Assembly (NCBI RefSeq): GCF_025869515.1
Contig: NZ_JAOZVR010000105.1
Span: 1-39,384 of the forward strand
Direction of reading: 5' to 3'
Origin: Ferrovibrio sp.
Lineage (GTDB): Bacteria > Pseudomonadota > Alphaproteobacteria > Ferrovibrionales > Ferrovibrionaceae
DNA: 39,384 nucleotides
Shown here: positions 17,370 through 27,629 of the stretch, in pieces
Layout: each line of letters opens with the position of its first letter
Position numbering within the stretch: position 1 is the first letter of the stretch
Position numbers and translations under genes: made by a program
Notes under the pieces: model-generated
Told to the model about the DNA's origin: nothing
The model's input: the letters and a program-made list of their open reading frames with translations, nothing else
Databases searched by the model: none

Positions 17370-18736
17370 CAGCTCTGCTCCTTGGGCAGCAGGTAGCCTG
17401 TGACCGAGCGACGCAGATCGAGCACATAACGCGCAGCGGCCAGCACCTGCTCGCGCGTCACCGCATCGACCAGTTTCGGCCAGGCCTCGACATCCTCCAC
17501 CGTAAGCCCGGTGGTGAGAGCGACACCGAAGATGCGGGCCGCGCCCGAAAGGCTGTCGCGCGCATAGATGGTTTCTGCCTGCATGCCGGTGCGGGCCAGG
17601 CGCATCTCGTCATCGGTGACGCCCTCGGCCAGCAGGCCCGCGATCACCCCGTCCAGTGCAGCCTCCACCTCTTCCAGCTTGCGGCCGCGCTTGGGCGACG
17701 CACCGAAGCCGAAGGTGGCAGGATCAAGCGACAGCGAGCTGTACCAGGCGCCGGCCGATACGGCCGGGCCATCGCCCTTGACCAGCATCCTATGCAGGCG
17801 TCCGGTCGGCGCGTTGAGGATTTCGGCCAGTACGGCGAGCGGCACGGCATGCTGCTTTTCGCCGGCCGAGCGGCTCGGCGCCAGATAACTGCGCCGCATG
17901 GACGGCTGGGTGACGCGGCCGTCGGTCATGCTCAGCCGCCGCGCGGCGATCTGGTTCGGCTCCTGCGGGCGGAAGCGCGGCGGCACCGGCCGCATCGGGA
18001 TCATGCCGTAATACTTTTCGGCCAGCGTCTTCAGCTCGGCCAGCCGCACGTCGCCGGCCACGATCAGGATCGCGTTGTTGGGAGCGTAATGGCTGCGATA
18101 GAAGGTCATGGCATCAGCCAGCGTCAGGCGCAGGATTTCCGCCGGCCAGCCGATCACCGGGCGGCCATAGGGATGGCTGAGATACTGCGCCGCATCGAGC
18201 TGCTCGCCGAACAGCGCCCCCGGATTGTTATCGGTGCGGCTCAGGCGCTCTTCCATCACCACCTGCAGCTCAGGCTTCGCATCGGCCTCCTTCGGGTCGA
18301 GCTGGCTCATCCGTTCGGCTTCCATGCGCATCACCAGTTCGAGCCGGTCGCGCGCAATGGTCTGGAAATAGCCGGTATAATCCGACGAGGTAAAAGCGTT
18401 ATCGCGGCCGCCCTCGCGGGCGATGATCTTGGAGAATTCACCCGGCGGCACGCCCGGCGTGCCCTTGAACATCAGATGTTCCAGATAATGCGCCACGCCC
18501 GAGATGCCGGGCTGTTCATCGGCGGCGCCGACACGGTACCACACCATGTGATGCGCGACAGGCGCGCGATGATCCTCGATCAGGATCACCTGCATGCCAT
18601 TGCCGAGCATGAACTGCGATGGGTTAAAGACCTGGGCCTGGCTGTCGCCAGGCATGCCCGCGAACGATGCGACGGCAAGCCAGGCAGCGGCGGACAGGAC
18701 GGCGATCAGGCGGTTGGGCACAGCTCTCTCCGTCAC
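17369..18736 (-). CDS. M16 family zinc metallopeptidase, catalytic partner
   Basis: A 455-residue M16 peptidase with an N-terminal signal sequence (VPNRLIAVLSAAAWLAVASF, likely cleavage after SQAQ near residue 35). The inverted zinc motif HYLEH is at residues 83-87 (His83, Glu86, His87), and the third zinc ligand is expected in the LQVVMEERLSRTDN stretch. Periplasmic M16 enzymes degrade peptides or process exported proteins. The GTG at 18736 is chosen because GGAG is 7 nt upstream and the signal peptide begins right after it; the longer frame to 18895 runs through the end of the DUF3035 gene and is Arg/Pro-rich. It forms a pair with the next gene, which lacks the zinc motif. Confidence 0.93.
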   Translation of the reverse strand: MTERAVPNRLIAVLSAAAWLAVASFAGMPGDSQAQVFNPSQFMLGNGMQVILIEDHRAPVAHHMVWYRVGAADEQPGISGVAHYLEHLMFKGTPGVPPGEFSKIIAREGGRDNAFTSSDYTGYFQTIARDRLELVMRMEAERMSQLDPKEADAKPELQVVMEERLSRTDNNPGALFGEQLDAAQYLSHPYGRPVIGWPAEILRLTLADAMTFYRSHYAPNNAILIVAGDVRLAELKTLAEKYYGMIPMRPVPPRFRPQEPNQIAARRLSMTDGRVTQPSMRRSYLAPSRSAGEKQHAVPLAVLAEILNAPTGRLHRMLVKGDGPAVSAGAWYSSLSLDPATFGFGASPKRGRKLEEVEAALDGVIAGLLAEGVTDDEMRLARTGMQAETIYARDSLSGAARIFGVALTTGLTVEDVEAWPKLVDAVTREQVLAAARYVLDLRRSVTGYLLPKEQS

Positions 18737-18767
18737 TGCATGTCTCCGTCGGCGGCGGAAGGCTCCG

Positions 18768-19400
18768 TCAGAAAATCCCCTCAAGCGGGCCGCGTTCTTT
18801 CCGCTTGATGACCGGTACGGTGCCGGCGGTGGCCGGCTTGCCGGTGGCGGCATTCTCGCGCAGACGCTGGGCTTCCTTGGCAGGATCGATCGCAACGCCC
18901 GGATCTTCCGGCGACTGCCAGAACATCAGGCGGTCGACGAAGCGGCGGTCACGCTCGGCCAGCTGGGTGAACTCGTCGTTGATTTTGCGGCGGATATCGG
19001 GATCAGCATTGCCGGCCTTGGCCTGCAGCAGCAGGGCCTGTTCGCCGGGCGAACGCGGCTGGACGTTGACGGCAGCCTGGCGGCTGAGCGGCGTGATCTG
19101 CCCGGCCGCATCCGTGCTGGTGCCGCCGAAGGCGGCGGCGGCGCGATCGCGCGCCGGTACTTCCTGCGGCCGCGGTGCGCCCGGTTCGGGCGGGCGCAGG
19201 CCGAATTCCGGCGGCAGCACGAGCGGCGCCTTGGTGACGACGACAAACTCATCTGGGGTCTTCTTGGCCAGGCCAAGCGCGTCCTTGGTGGTGTCGCAGC
19301 CGGTCAGCGCCCCGAGCAATACCGGGAGGCAGGCCAGCGCAGTCAGCCTGCCCATCAAGGGCAGGCGTAGGTGTCGGCCGGCAGGCTTCGGTCGACTCAT
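18768..19400 (-). CDS. DUF3035 outer-membrane lipoprotein (BamF-type)
   Basis: A 210-residue lipoprotein. The N-terminus is basic, followed by a hydrophobic segment ending in the lipobox LTGC (Cys35), then a TPDEFVVVTKAPLVLPPEF segment that defines DUF3035. The rest is Ala/Arg/Pro-rich and probably largely unstructured. The family has been linked in alphaproteobacteria to the BAM outer-membrane assembly complex under the name BamF; I apply that by family resemblance. AGGGA lies 8 nt upstream of the ATG. It is 31 nt upstream of the catalytic M16 gene. The usual upstream neighbour lspA is separated from it here by a histidine kinase gene. Confidence 0.88.
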   Translation of the reverse strand: MSRPKPAGRHLRLPLMGRLTALACLPVLLGALTGCDTTKDALGLAKKTPDEFVVVTKAPLVLPPEFGLRPPEPGAPRPQEVPARDRAAAAFGGTSTDAAGQITPLSRQAAVNVQPRSPGEQALLLQAKAGNADPDIRRKINDEFTQLAERDRRFVDRLMFWQSPEDPGVAIDPAKEAQRLRENAATGKPATAGTVPVIKRKERGPLEGIF

Positions 19401-19490
19401 GAAATCGATCCCTTGTTGAACGCGAGGCGAGGGATTTTAGCCTTGGCCATGGTTCCGGCACAAGGGCGCGCCCTGGGGCATACGGACAGC

Positions 19491-19511
19491 AAAACGGCGC
19501 GGTTTTCCGCG
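19491..19511 (-). terminator. Weak terminator between the histidine kinase and DUF3035 genes
   Basis: On the minus strand CGCGG-AAAA-CCGCG (19498-19511) is followed two bases later by TTTT. The 5-bp stem is short, so termination may be partial. A separate 12-bp perfect palindrome AGGGCGCGCCCT lies at 19463-19474 with no evident role. Confidence 0.3.
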
Positions 19512-19552
19512 GCCGGGCATACCGGTTCAAGCCAATGTGTCGGCCCCGCCGA

Positions 19553-21514
<1,962 letters not shown>

Positions 21515-21537
21515 GCGCGTCCTGCAATGCGGGTCGC

Positions 21538-21557
21538 CCGGACAAAGTATTGTCCGG
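21538..21557 (-). other. Hairpin in the histidine kinase leader
   Basis: CCGGACAA-AGTA-TTGTCCGG is a perfect 8-bp stem with a 4-nt loop, 24 nt upstream of the kinase ATG. A second inverted repeat (GGACCGG/CCGGTCC, about 21617-21639) lies further upstream, and ACCAC/GTGGT near 21733 follows lspA. The 249 nt between lspA and the kinase hold no other gene, so this is the kinase leader or promoter region. A DNA operator is equally possible. Confidence 0.4.
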
Positions 21558-21763
21558 CAACTCTCTGTAAGGCGGACGACCGACGCCTGTCGTCTGCCGC
21601 TCCTCCGATTCCGGACCGGCTTTGCCGTCCGGTCCACCCCGACCGAAGCATCCTGCCTCTCGACCGCGCCTCACCTGCGAGATAATGCTGCCACCATTCG
21701 CGCCCGGGCGCAACGAATCGACAGAATAACCACCAAAAGTGGTAATTCACCCCTTCAGGCGTC

Positions 21764-22243
21764 TTAAGGCGTTGTTTTCTGGGGCCGGAACCCATCGAGC
21801 AACAGCAAGCCGACACCGACAACAATGGCGCTGTCGGCCAGGTTGAAGGCCGGCCAATGCTGGCCGAAAGCATGGAAATCGAGGAAATCGAACACCGCGC
21901 CGAAACGGTAGCGATCGATCACATTGCCGATGGCACCGCCGATAATCAGGCCGAGCGCCGCGGCCACCAGCCCCGAACGGCAACGCCACAGCCATATCCC
22001 CAGCCAGACCAACACGGCAAGCGCGACCGCAATCAGCGTCCAGCTGCGGAAATCGCTGTCTTCCTGGAACAGGCCGAAGCTGACGCCGGTATTCCAGACC
22101 ATGACCAGGTTGAAAAACGGCGTCACCACGATGCCGGCCGGATTCTGCTGCATCAGGTCAAGGAAGAACACCTTGCTGATCTGGTCGGCCACCAGAATGG
22201 CGGCCGCGACCAGCAGGCCGAATACCGGCGGACGCTGCATCAT
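21764..22243 (-). CDS. lspA: Lipoprotein signal peptidase LspA (signal peptidase II)
   Basis: A 159-residue inner-membrane aspartic protease that removes signal peptides from prolipoproteins after lipidation. Four membrane segments are visible. The conserved boxes are present: VADQISK, WNTGVSFGLF, GGAIGNVIDRYR (first catalytic Asp), VFDFLDF and FNLADS (second catalytic Asp). The start overlaps the ileS stop (ATGA), giving the widespread ileS-lspA coupling. A longer in-frame start at 22273 would lie inside ileS and is unlikely. Its likely local client is the DUF3035 lipoprotein encoded downstream. Confidence 0.96.
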   Translation of the reverse strand: MMQRPPVFGLLVAAAILVADQISKVFFLDLMQQNPAGIVVTPFFNLVMVWNTGVSFGLFQEDSDFRSWTLIAVALAVLVWLGIWLWRCRSGLVAAALGLIIGGAIGNVIDRYRFGAVFDFLDFHAFGQHWPAFNLADSAIVVGVGLLLLDGFRPQKTTP

Positions 22244-25071
22244 GCGCTGACCGCTTCTGCGCAACGCTGGCACAGATCGTCATGGCCGGGCACATGGCCC
22301 ACATCGGGCAACACCTGCCAGCAGCGTTCGCATTTCAGGCCGGAGGCCTGCTGCGGCACCACGGCGACGCCCTTCACATCCTCGCTGCGGAACGCCTCAG
22401 CCGGCCCCTCGCCTTCGCGCACGGTGATGCCCGAGGTGATGCAGGTTTCGGCGAAATCGATGTCTTGCAGGGCTGCGATATCTTCGGCGGTGACATAGAC
22501 CACCGGATGCGCCTGCAGGCTGGCGCCGATGCGCTTCTCGGCGCGCTCGATTTCCAGCGCGCCGGTGACGGCACGCCGCACGCGACGCACCTGCTCCCAC
22601 TTGGCACCGAGCGCCGCATCCAGCCATTCGGCCGGGATGGCAGGAAACAACTCGCGATGCACGCTGCCGTCCTCGGAGGGATAGCGGGTCAGCCAGGCTT
22701 CTTCGGCGGTGAAGCTGATGAAGGGCGCCAGCCACTTCACCAGGCAGTCGAACAGATGATCCAGCACGGTGCGGGCGGCACGGCGACGGATGCTGGTCGG
22801 CGCGTCGCAATACAGCGCATCCTTGCGGATGTCGAAATAGAAGCCCGAGAGATCGACAGCGCAGAAATTGTAGATCGCCACATACATGCGATGGAAATCG
22901 TAGGCCTCACAGCTTTCGCGCACCACCTGGCCCAGTTCGGCCAGACGATGCAGCACCCAGCGCTCCAGTTCCGGCATCTGCGCATGCGGCAGGCGTTCGG
23001 ATTCCTGGAAACCGGCCAGGTTGCCCAGCAGGTAGCGCAGCGTGTTGCGCAGGCGGCGATAGGCATCGGACTGCGCCTGGATGATGGTCTTGCCGACACT
23101 CAGGTCTTCCGAGTAATCCGACGACACCACCCACAGGCGCAGGATATCGGCGCCCGACTGCTTGATGACATCCTGCGGCTCGGTGGTATTGCCGAGCGAT
23201 TTGGACATCTTGCGGCCCTTCTCGTCGAGCGTGAAGCCATGCGTCAGCACGGCGTCATAGGGCGCGCGACCGCGGGTGCCGCAGCTTTCCAGCAGCGAGG
23301 AATGGAACCAGCCGCGATGCTGGTCGGAACCTTCGAGATACAGCGAGGCCGGCCATTTCAGATCGGGGCGCTGTTCCAGCACGAAGCTGTGTGTCGAGCC
23401 GGAATCGAACCAGACATCGAGAATATCGGTCACCATCTTCCAGTCGGACGGATTGTACTTGTTACCGAGGAAATCAGACGGCTGCGCGGTAAACCAGGCA
23501 TCGGCGCCGCCCTTGAGGCATGCCTCGACGATGCGCTCGTTGACTTCCTCGTCGCGCAGCAGTTCGCCGGTTTCCTTGTTCTCGAACACCGCGATCGGCA
23601 CGCCCCAGGCGCGCTGGCGGCTGATCACCCAGTCCGGGCGCTGCTCGATCATCGCATAGAGGCGGTTGCGGCCCGACGCCGGGTAGAATTCGGTGGCATC
23701 GATGGCGGCCAGCGCTTTCTTGCGCAGGTCGTTGGTGGTCATCGAGATGAACCACTGCGGCGTGTTGCGGAAGATCAGCGGCGCCTTGGAGCGCCAGGAA
23801 TGCGGATACTGGTGACGCAGGCGACCCTTGCCGACCAGTGCACCGGCTTCGATCATGGTGGCGATCACGCGGCCGTTGGCGTCACCCTCTTTGCCGGCAT
23901 CGTCCAGCACGCGGGCCGGCCTGTCGCCGCCGAAGATCGGCACATGGCGGAAATAGCTGCCATCGGCATCCACGGTATGCGGCACCTCAATGCCATTGGC
24001 GGTGCCGAGATTGTAGTCGTCGGCGCCATGGCCCGGCGCGATATGCACGAAACCGGTGCCGGCATCCATGGTGACAAAATCGCCGGCCAGCACCGGCACG
24101 GCGAACTCGTAGCCCTGGCCGCGCAGCGGATGGGCGCAGATGGTGCCGACCAGATCGGCACCCTTGAATGTGGCGACCGGCGTGAAGCTTTCGATGGCGC
24201 AGGCCTTGGCCACGGTTTCGGCCAGATCCTTGGCGACGATGATTTCATCGCCCACTTTCGCCAGCGTCTTCTCGCCCACAGTATCAATGCGCAGGCGCAG
24301 ATACTCGGCGTCTTTCGACAGAGCGATGGCGCGGTTGCCCGGCAGGGTCCAGGGCGTGGTGGTCCAGATCACGATGGAGGCGCCTTCGAGCGCCTTCACG
24401 CTCGCCGTCACCACCGGGAATTTCACGAACACCGTGGACGAGGTGTGCTCGTGATACTCGACCTCGGCCTCGGCCAGCGCGGTGCGTTCGACGATCGACC
24501 ACATCACCGGCTTGGAGCCCTTGAACAGGCCGCCATTCATCAGGAATTTCTGGATCTCGCGCACGATCTGGGCTTCGGCCGCGAAGCTCATGGTCGTGTA
24601 GGGATTCTTCCAGTCGCCGATCACGCCGAGCCGCTTGAATTCCTCGCGCTGCACGCCGATCCAGTGCTCGGCGAAATCGCGGCACTCCTTGCGGAACTCG
24701 TCGATCGGCACTTCGTCCTTGTTCTTGCCGGCAGAACGGTACTTCTCTTCAATCTTCCATTCGATCGGCAGGCCGTGGCAGTCCCAGCCCGGCACGTAAT
24801 TGGCATCGAATCCCATCATCTGCCGCGAGCGGTTGATCACGTCCTTGAGGATCTTGTTCAGCGCGTGGCCGATATGCAGATGGCCGTTGGCATAGGGCGG
24901 GCCGTCATGCAGCACATACTGCTCGCGGCCTTTGCTGTCGGCTCGCAGCTTTTCGTAGAGGCCGATCTTCTCCCAGCGGGCGAGGATTTCCGGTTCCTTG
25001 GCCGGCAGGCCGGCCTTCATCGGGAAATCGGTGGCGGGCAGGAAAACGGTGGGGCGGTAGTCGGTGGTCAT
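22240..25071 (-). CDS. ileS: Isoleucyl-tRNA synthetase
   Basis: A 943-residue class I synthetase that charges tRNA-Ile. The HIGH box is PPYANGHLHIGHAL near residues 57-67 and the KMSKS box is GRKMSKSLGN near residue 622. Between them lies the editing (CP1) domain with GTGFVHIAPGHGADDY. The C-terminal zinc finger is complete, with CERCW and later CQRC. The length is typical of the bacterial short type. lspA overlaps its end. The ATG at 25071 begins MTTDYRPTVFLPATDFPMKAGLP, a normal family N-terminus. No T-box leader is recognisable upstream, as expected for this phylum. Confidence 0.98.
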   Translation of the reverse strand: MTTDYRPTVFLPATDFPMKAGLPAKEPEILARWEKIGLYEKLRADSKGREQYVLHDGPPYANGHLHIGHALNKILKDVINRSRQMMGFDANYVPGWDCHGLPIEWKIEEKYRSAGKNKDEVPIDEFRKECRDFAEHWIGVQREEFKRLGVIGDWKNPYTTMSFAAEAQIVREIQKFLMNGGLFKGSKPVMWSIVERTALAEAEVEYHEHTSSTVFVKFPVVTASVKALEGASIVIWTTTPWTLPGNRAIALSKDAEYLRLRIDTVGEKTLAKVGDEIIVAKDLAETVAKACAIESFTPVATFKGADLVGTICAHPLRGQGYEFAVPVLAGDFVTMDAGTGFVHIAPGHGADDYNLGTANGIEVPHTVDADGSYFRHVPIFGGDRPARVLDDAGKEGDANGRVIATMIEAGALVGKGRLRHQYPHSWRSKAPLIFRNTPQWFISMTTNDLRKKALAAIDATEFYPASGRNRLYAMIEQRPDWVISRQRAWGVPIAVFENKETGELLRDEEVNERIVEACLKGGADAWFTAQPSDFLGNKYNPSDWKMVTDILDVWFDSGSTHSFVLEQRPDLKWPASLYLEGSDQHRGWFHSSLLESCGTRGRAPYDAVLTHGFTLDEKGRKMSKSLGNTTEPQDVIKQSGADILRLWVVSSDYSEDLSVGKTIIQAQSDAYRRLRNTLRYLLGNLAGFQESERLPHAQMPELERWVLHRLAELGQVVRESCEAYDFHRMYVAIYNFCAVDLSGFYFDIRKDALYCDAPTSIRRRAARTVLDHLFDCLVKWLAPFISFTAEEAWLTRYPSEDGSVHRELFPAIPAEWLDAALGAKWEQVRRVRRAVTGALEIERAEKRIGASLQAHPVVYVTAEDIAALQDIDFAETCITSGITVREGEGPAEAFRSEDVKGVAVVPQQASGLKCERCWQVLPDVGHVPGHDDLCQRCAEAVSA

Positions 25072-25139
25072 GGCTCAACTCGGGTGACACGCCTCAGGGC
25101 TTGCGCCGGCGCGATGATCTGGGAAAAAGTCGAGGAAAT

Positions 25140-25163
25140 CCCGGGCCTTAGAAAAGGACCGGG
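25140..25163 (-). other. Hairpin in the 197-bp region between ribF and ileS
   Basis: CCCGGGCCTT (25140-25149) pairs with AAGGACCGGG (25154-25163), with one mismatch and an AGAA loop, about 70 nt upstream of the ileS ATG. There is no T-tract. It could be an ileS leader element or attenuate transcription from ribF. Nothing else in 25072-25268 looks like a gene. Confidence 0.3.
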
Positions 25164-25268
25164 CCGCTAATTCGCGGCGCCCGCAGGCCGACCGATATGG
25201 CGAATTGCCCAAGCATGGCGATGATTTAGCATTTGGGCCCGGGACTGTCGAGGCGGGTCCGGTGCGGC

Positions 25269-26207
25269 CTAGCGGCCCGCCAGCATTGCCTTCGCCGCTT
25301 CGACATCGGCGGCGATCTGGGCTTTCAGGGGCTCCGGCCCTTCGTATTTCAGTTCCGGCCGCAGGAAGCCGTGGAATTCGACCCGCATGGAGCGACCGTA
25401 GAGGTCGCCCGAGAAGTCGAAGAGATAGACTTCCAGCTTCACATCGGTCTGGTCGAAGGTCGGCCGGATGCCGAAGCTGGCGACGCCGTCATGCACCTCG
25501 CCATCCACCACGCAGCGCACGGCATAGATGCCGAATTTCGGAATCTGGAAATCGGTCAGCGCCACGTTGGCAGTGGGATAGCCGAGTTCGCGGCCGCGCT
25601 TGTCGCCGTGCTCCACCACCCCGACGATTTCCCAGGGCCGGCCGAGCAGGCGGTTGGCCGCCGCAACATCGCCGGCCTCCAGCAGGCTGCGCACACGGCT
25701 GGACGAATAGGCCTCGCCCCCATCCCTTTGAAAGTCACCCTGCGCGGAAACCACCGTAACACCGATATTGTGCCTGCCGCCCAGGTCGCGCAGCATATCG
25801 GTATTGCCGGCGCGCGCCTTGCCGAAGGTGAAGTCGTAGCCGACCACCACATGGCTGAGGCCCAGATCGCGGGCCAGGATATGGTCGACGAAATCCTGTG
25901 GCGACTGCGCCGCAAGCTGGGCATCGAAGGCCAGTGCCAGCGTGGCGTTGATCCCCAGACCTTCAAGAATCCGCGCCTTGGTCTCCAGCGCATCCAGCCG
26001 GAAAGGCGGCGAGCCGGGTACGAAGAAGCGGCGCGGATGCGGTTCGAAAGTGATGACGGCACGCGGCTTTGCGGCCGTGTCGGCCTCGGCATGCACGGCC
26101 TGGATCAGGGCACGATGGCCCAGATGCACGCCATCGAAATTACCGATGGCCGCCACGGCGCCGCGAAGCGCGGGCGGGAAACTGGCGCTGGAACGCAAAA
26201 GACGCAT
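25269..26207 (-). CDS. ribF: Bifunctional riboflavin kinase / FAD synthetase
   Basis: A 312-residue enzyme that phosphorylates riboflavin to FMN and adenylylates FMN to FAD. The N-terminal nucleotidyltransferase domain has AAIGNFDGVHLGHRAL (residues 20-34, HxGH-like) and VVGYDFTFGKARAGN. The SSSRVRSLL motif lies near residue 170. The C-terminal kinase domain has GRELGYPTANV and a late Glu-rich active-site stretch (EVYLFDFSGDLYG). It lies 34 nt after the MaoC-like gene. The ribF-ileS-lspA order is common in bacteria. The product supplies cofactor for the FAD enzymes encoded nearby, but only as a general supply. Confidence 0.96.
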   Translation of the reverse strand: MRLLRSSASFPPALRGAVAAIGNFDGVHLGHRALIQAVHAEADTAAKPRAVITFEPHPRRFFVPGSPPFRLDALETKARILEGLGINATLALAFDAQLAAQSPQDFVDHILARDLGLSHVVVGYDFTFGKARAGNTDMLRDLGGRHNIGVTVVSAQGDFQRDGGEAYSSSRVRSLLEAGDVAAANRLLGRPWEIVGVVEHGDKRGRELGYPTANVALTDFQIPKFGIYAVRCVVDGEVHDGVASFGIRPTFDQTDVKLEVYLFDFSGDLYGRSMRVEFHGFLRPELKYEGPEPLKAQIAADVEAAKAMLAGR

Positions 26208-26241
26208 GTTACCGGATAAACCCCTGGCGAAAGGGGCGCCG

Positions 26242-26679
26242 CTACCTGGCCTTGCGGGAGACCATCAGGCTGGCGGCGCCGTCAATCACCACAGTATCGC
26301 CGACCAGGCATTCGCAGGCAAAGGTCACGCGGCGCTTCTCGGAGACGATTTCGCTGATCGTCACCCGGGCCAAAACGGTATCGCCGATGCGCACCGGCGC
26401 CTTGAAGCGCAGGTCCTGCGAGACGTAGATACAGCCTGGCCCAGGCAGTCTGGTGCCGAACACCGTGCTGAGCAGGCTGGCGCCCAGCATCCCGTGGGCA
26501 ATGCGGCCCTTGAACGGGGTTGCCGCGGCGAAAGCCTCATCGAGATGCACCGGGTTGGTATCGCCCGAAACGTCGGCGAACATGATGATATCGGCCTCGG
26601 TCACCGTCTTGGAATACTCAGCCGACATGCCGACCTGCAGGTCTTCCAGGTAATAGCCGTGCAAGGCCTGATAGGTCAT
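26242..26679 (-). CDS. MaoC-family (R)-specific enoyl-CoA hydratase-like protein
   Basis: A 145-residue hot-dog-fold protein. The hydratase-2 motif is intact: FADVSGDTNPVHLDEAFA, with the catalytic Asp40 and His45, followed by GRIAHGML. The later VSQDLRFKAPVRIGDTV strand region is also typical. PhaJ-type members convert trans-2-enoyl-CoA to (R)-3-hydroxyacyl-CoA, feeding polyhydroxyalkanoate synthesis or fatty acid metabolism; no pha genes are nearby. It is the first gene of the leftward run to ribF, ileS and lspA. The ATG at 26679 has AAAGGACCCGCC just upstream. Confidence 0.9.
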   Translation of the reverse strand: MTYQALHGYYLEDLQVGMSAEYSKTVTEADIIMFADVSGDTNPVHLDEAFAAATPFKGRIAHGMLGASLLSTVFGTRLPGPGCIYVSQDLRFKAPVRIGDTVLARVTISEIVSEKRRVTFACECLVGDTVVIDGAASLMVSRKAR

Positions 26680-26711
26680 GGCGGGTCCTTTATGGGCGAT
26701 TGGGCGAGCGG

Positions 26712-26740
26712 TTGACGGGCTTTTTTTGTGCGGCGACTAT
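26712..26740 (+). promoter_or_regulatory. Candidate sigma-70 promoter upstream of the HAD phosphatase
   Basis: TTGACG at 26712-26717 is 17 nt from GACTAT at 26735-26740, giving a leader of about 64 nt. A second possibility is the TATACC at 26799-26804, which ends 6 nt before the ATG and would give a leaderless transcript; its -35 region is poor. The gene has no Shine-Dalgarno sequence, which favours the second option. Confidence 0.4.
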
Positions 26741-26810
26741 AGCCGCCCGCCTGCGCGCCGGGCAACCCGCCCGTTCGCACCCGCAGCATAGACATTTGTA
26801 TACCCGTCCC

Positions 26811-27620
26811 ATGGCCGATATTCGTCCGTTGACTGCTTTCCCGCCGCAAGACCGCAGCGGAATCCGTTATGTGCTGACCGATATCGACGACACGCTGACC
26901 ACGCATGGCCGGCTGCCGGCGGCGGCCTATGCGGCGCTGGAGCGGCTGGAAGCAGCCGGATTCAGGGTGATTCCGATCACCGGGCGCCCGGCCGGGTGGT
27001 GCGATCTGATCGCGCGATTCTGGCCGGTGGATGCCATCGTCGGCGAAAATGGCGCGCTGTACATGCGCTACGACCGCACGGCGAAAAAAATGCGGCGCCG
27101 TTTTTTCCAGAACGAGGCCGAGCGCGCCGCGGCGCGACGGAAGCTGACGGGCCTGGGCGAAACCATCCTGCGCGAGGTGCCGGGCTGTGCGCTGGCGTCC
27201 GACCAGCAGTATCGCGAATGCGACCTCGCAGTGGATTTCTGCGAGGACGTGCCGCCACTGCCGCAGGCCGCCATCGACAAAATCGTCGCGCTGTTCGAGG
27301 CGGCCGGAGCCACCGCGAAGGTCAGTTCGATTCATGTCAACGGCTGGTTCGGCCATTGGGACAAGCTCTCCATGACGCGAGTGCTGTTCGACGAGGTGTA
27401 CGGTCAAAACCTTGACAGCGTGCGTGACCAGATCGTGTTTGCCGGCGACAGCCCGAACGATGCCCCGATGTTCGGCTATTTTCCCTACAGCGTCGGCGTG
27501 GCCAATGTGAGGCCGTTTCTGGACCGCATTGCGGCGAAGCCCGCCTTTGTCACAGCGGGCGAAGGCGGCAACGGTTTTGTCGAACTGGCTGACGCCCTGC
27601 TTGCGGCAAAAAAGCCTTAA
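26811..27620 (+). CDS. HAD-superfamily phosphatase (HAD-IIB, Cof-like)
   Basis: A 269-residue phosphohydrolase. Motif I is LTDIDDTLT (nucleophile Asp24, acid/base Asp26), motif II is the Thr in VIPITGRP, motif III is the Lys in WDKLSMTRV, and motif IV is GDSPNDAPMF. The cap between motifs II and III is of the C2 (IIB) type found in sugar-phosphate phosphatases such as sucrose- and mannosyl-3-phosphoglycerate phosphatases. The substrate cannot be named. The ATG at 26811 starts right after sequence without a ribosome site. It is convergent with the EAL gene, only 9 nt between stops. Confidence 0.88.
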   Translation: MADIRPLTAFPPQDRSGIRYVLTDIDDTLTTHGRLPAAAYAALERLEAAGFRVIPITGRPAGWCDLIARFWPVDAIVGENGALYMRYDRTAKKMRRRFFQNEAERAAARRKLTGLGETILREVPGCALASDQQYRECDLAVDFCEDVPPLPQAAIDKIVALFEAAGATAKVSSIHVNGWFGHWDKLSMTRVLFDEVYGQNLDSVRDQIVFAGDSPNDAPMFGYFPYSVGVANVRPFLDRIAAKPAFVTAGEGGNGFVELADALLAAKKP

Positions 27621-27629
27621 GTCGCCCTG

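Noticed and set aside
19463..19474. 12-bp palindrome AGGGCGCGCCCT as an operator
   Set aside because: Such GC palindromes are expected by chance at this base composition, and it has no promoter context.
22282..25170. A 962-codon open frame on the plus strand opposite ileS
   Set aside because: It is a shadow of the high-GC ileS coding strand; the translation is rich in Arg, His and Gln with no recognisable motif, while the ileS motifs on the other strand are unambiguous.
25072..25268. T-box or tRNA-like leader upstream of ileS
   Set aside because: No T-box sequence or specifier loop is visible, and T-boxes are not expected in this phylum; only a simple hairpin is seen.
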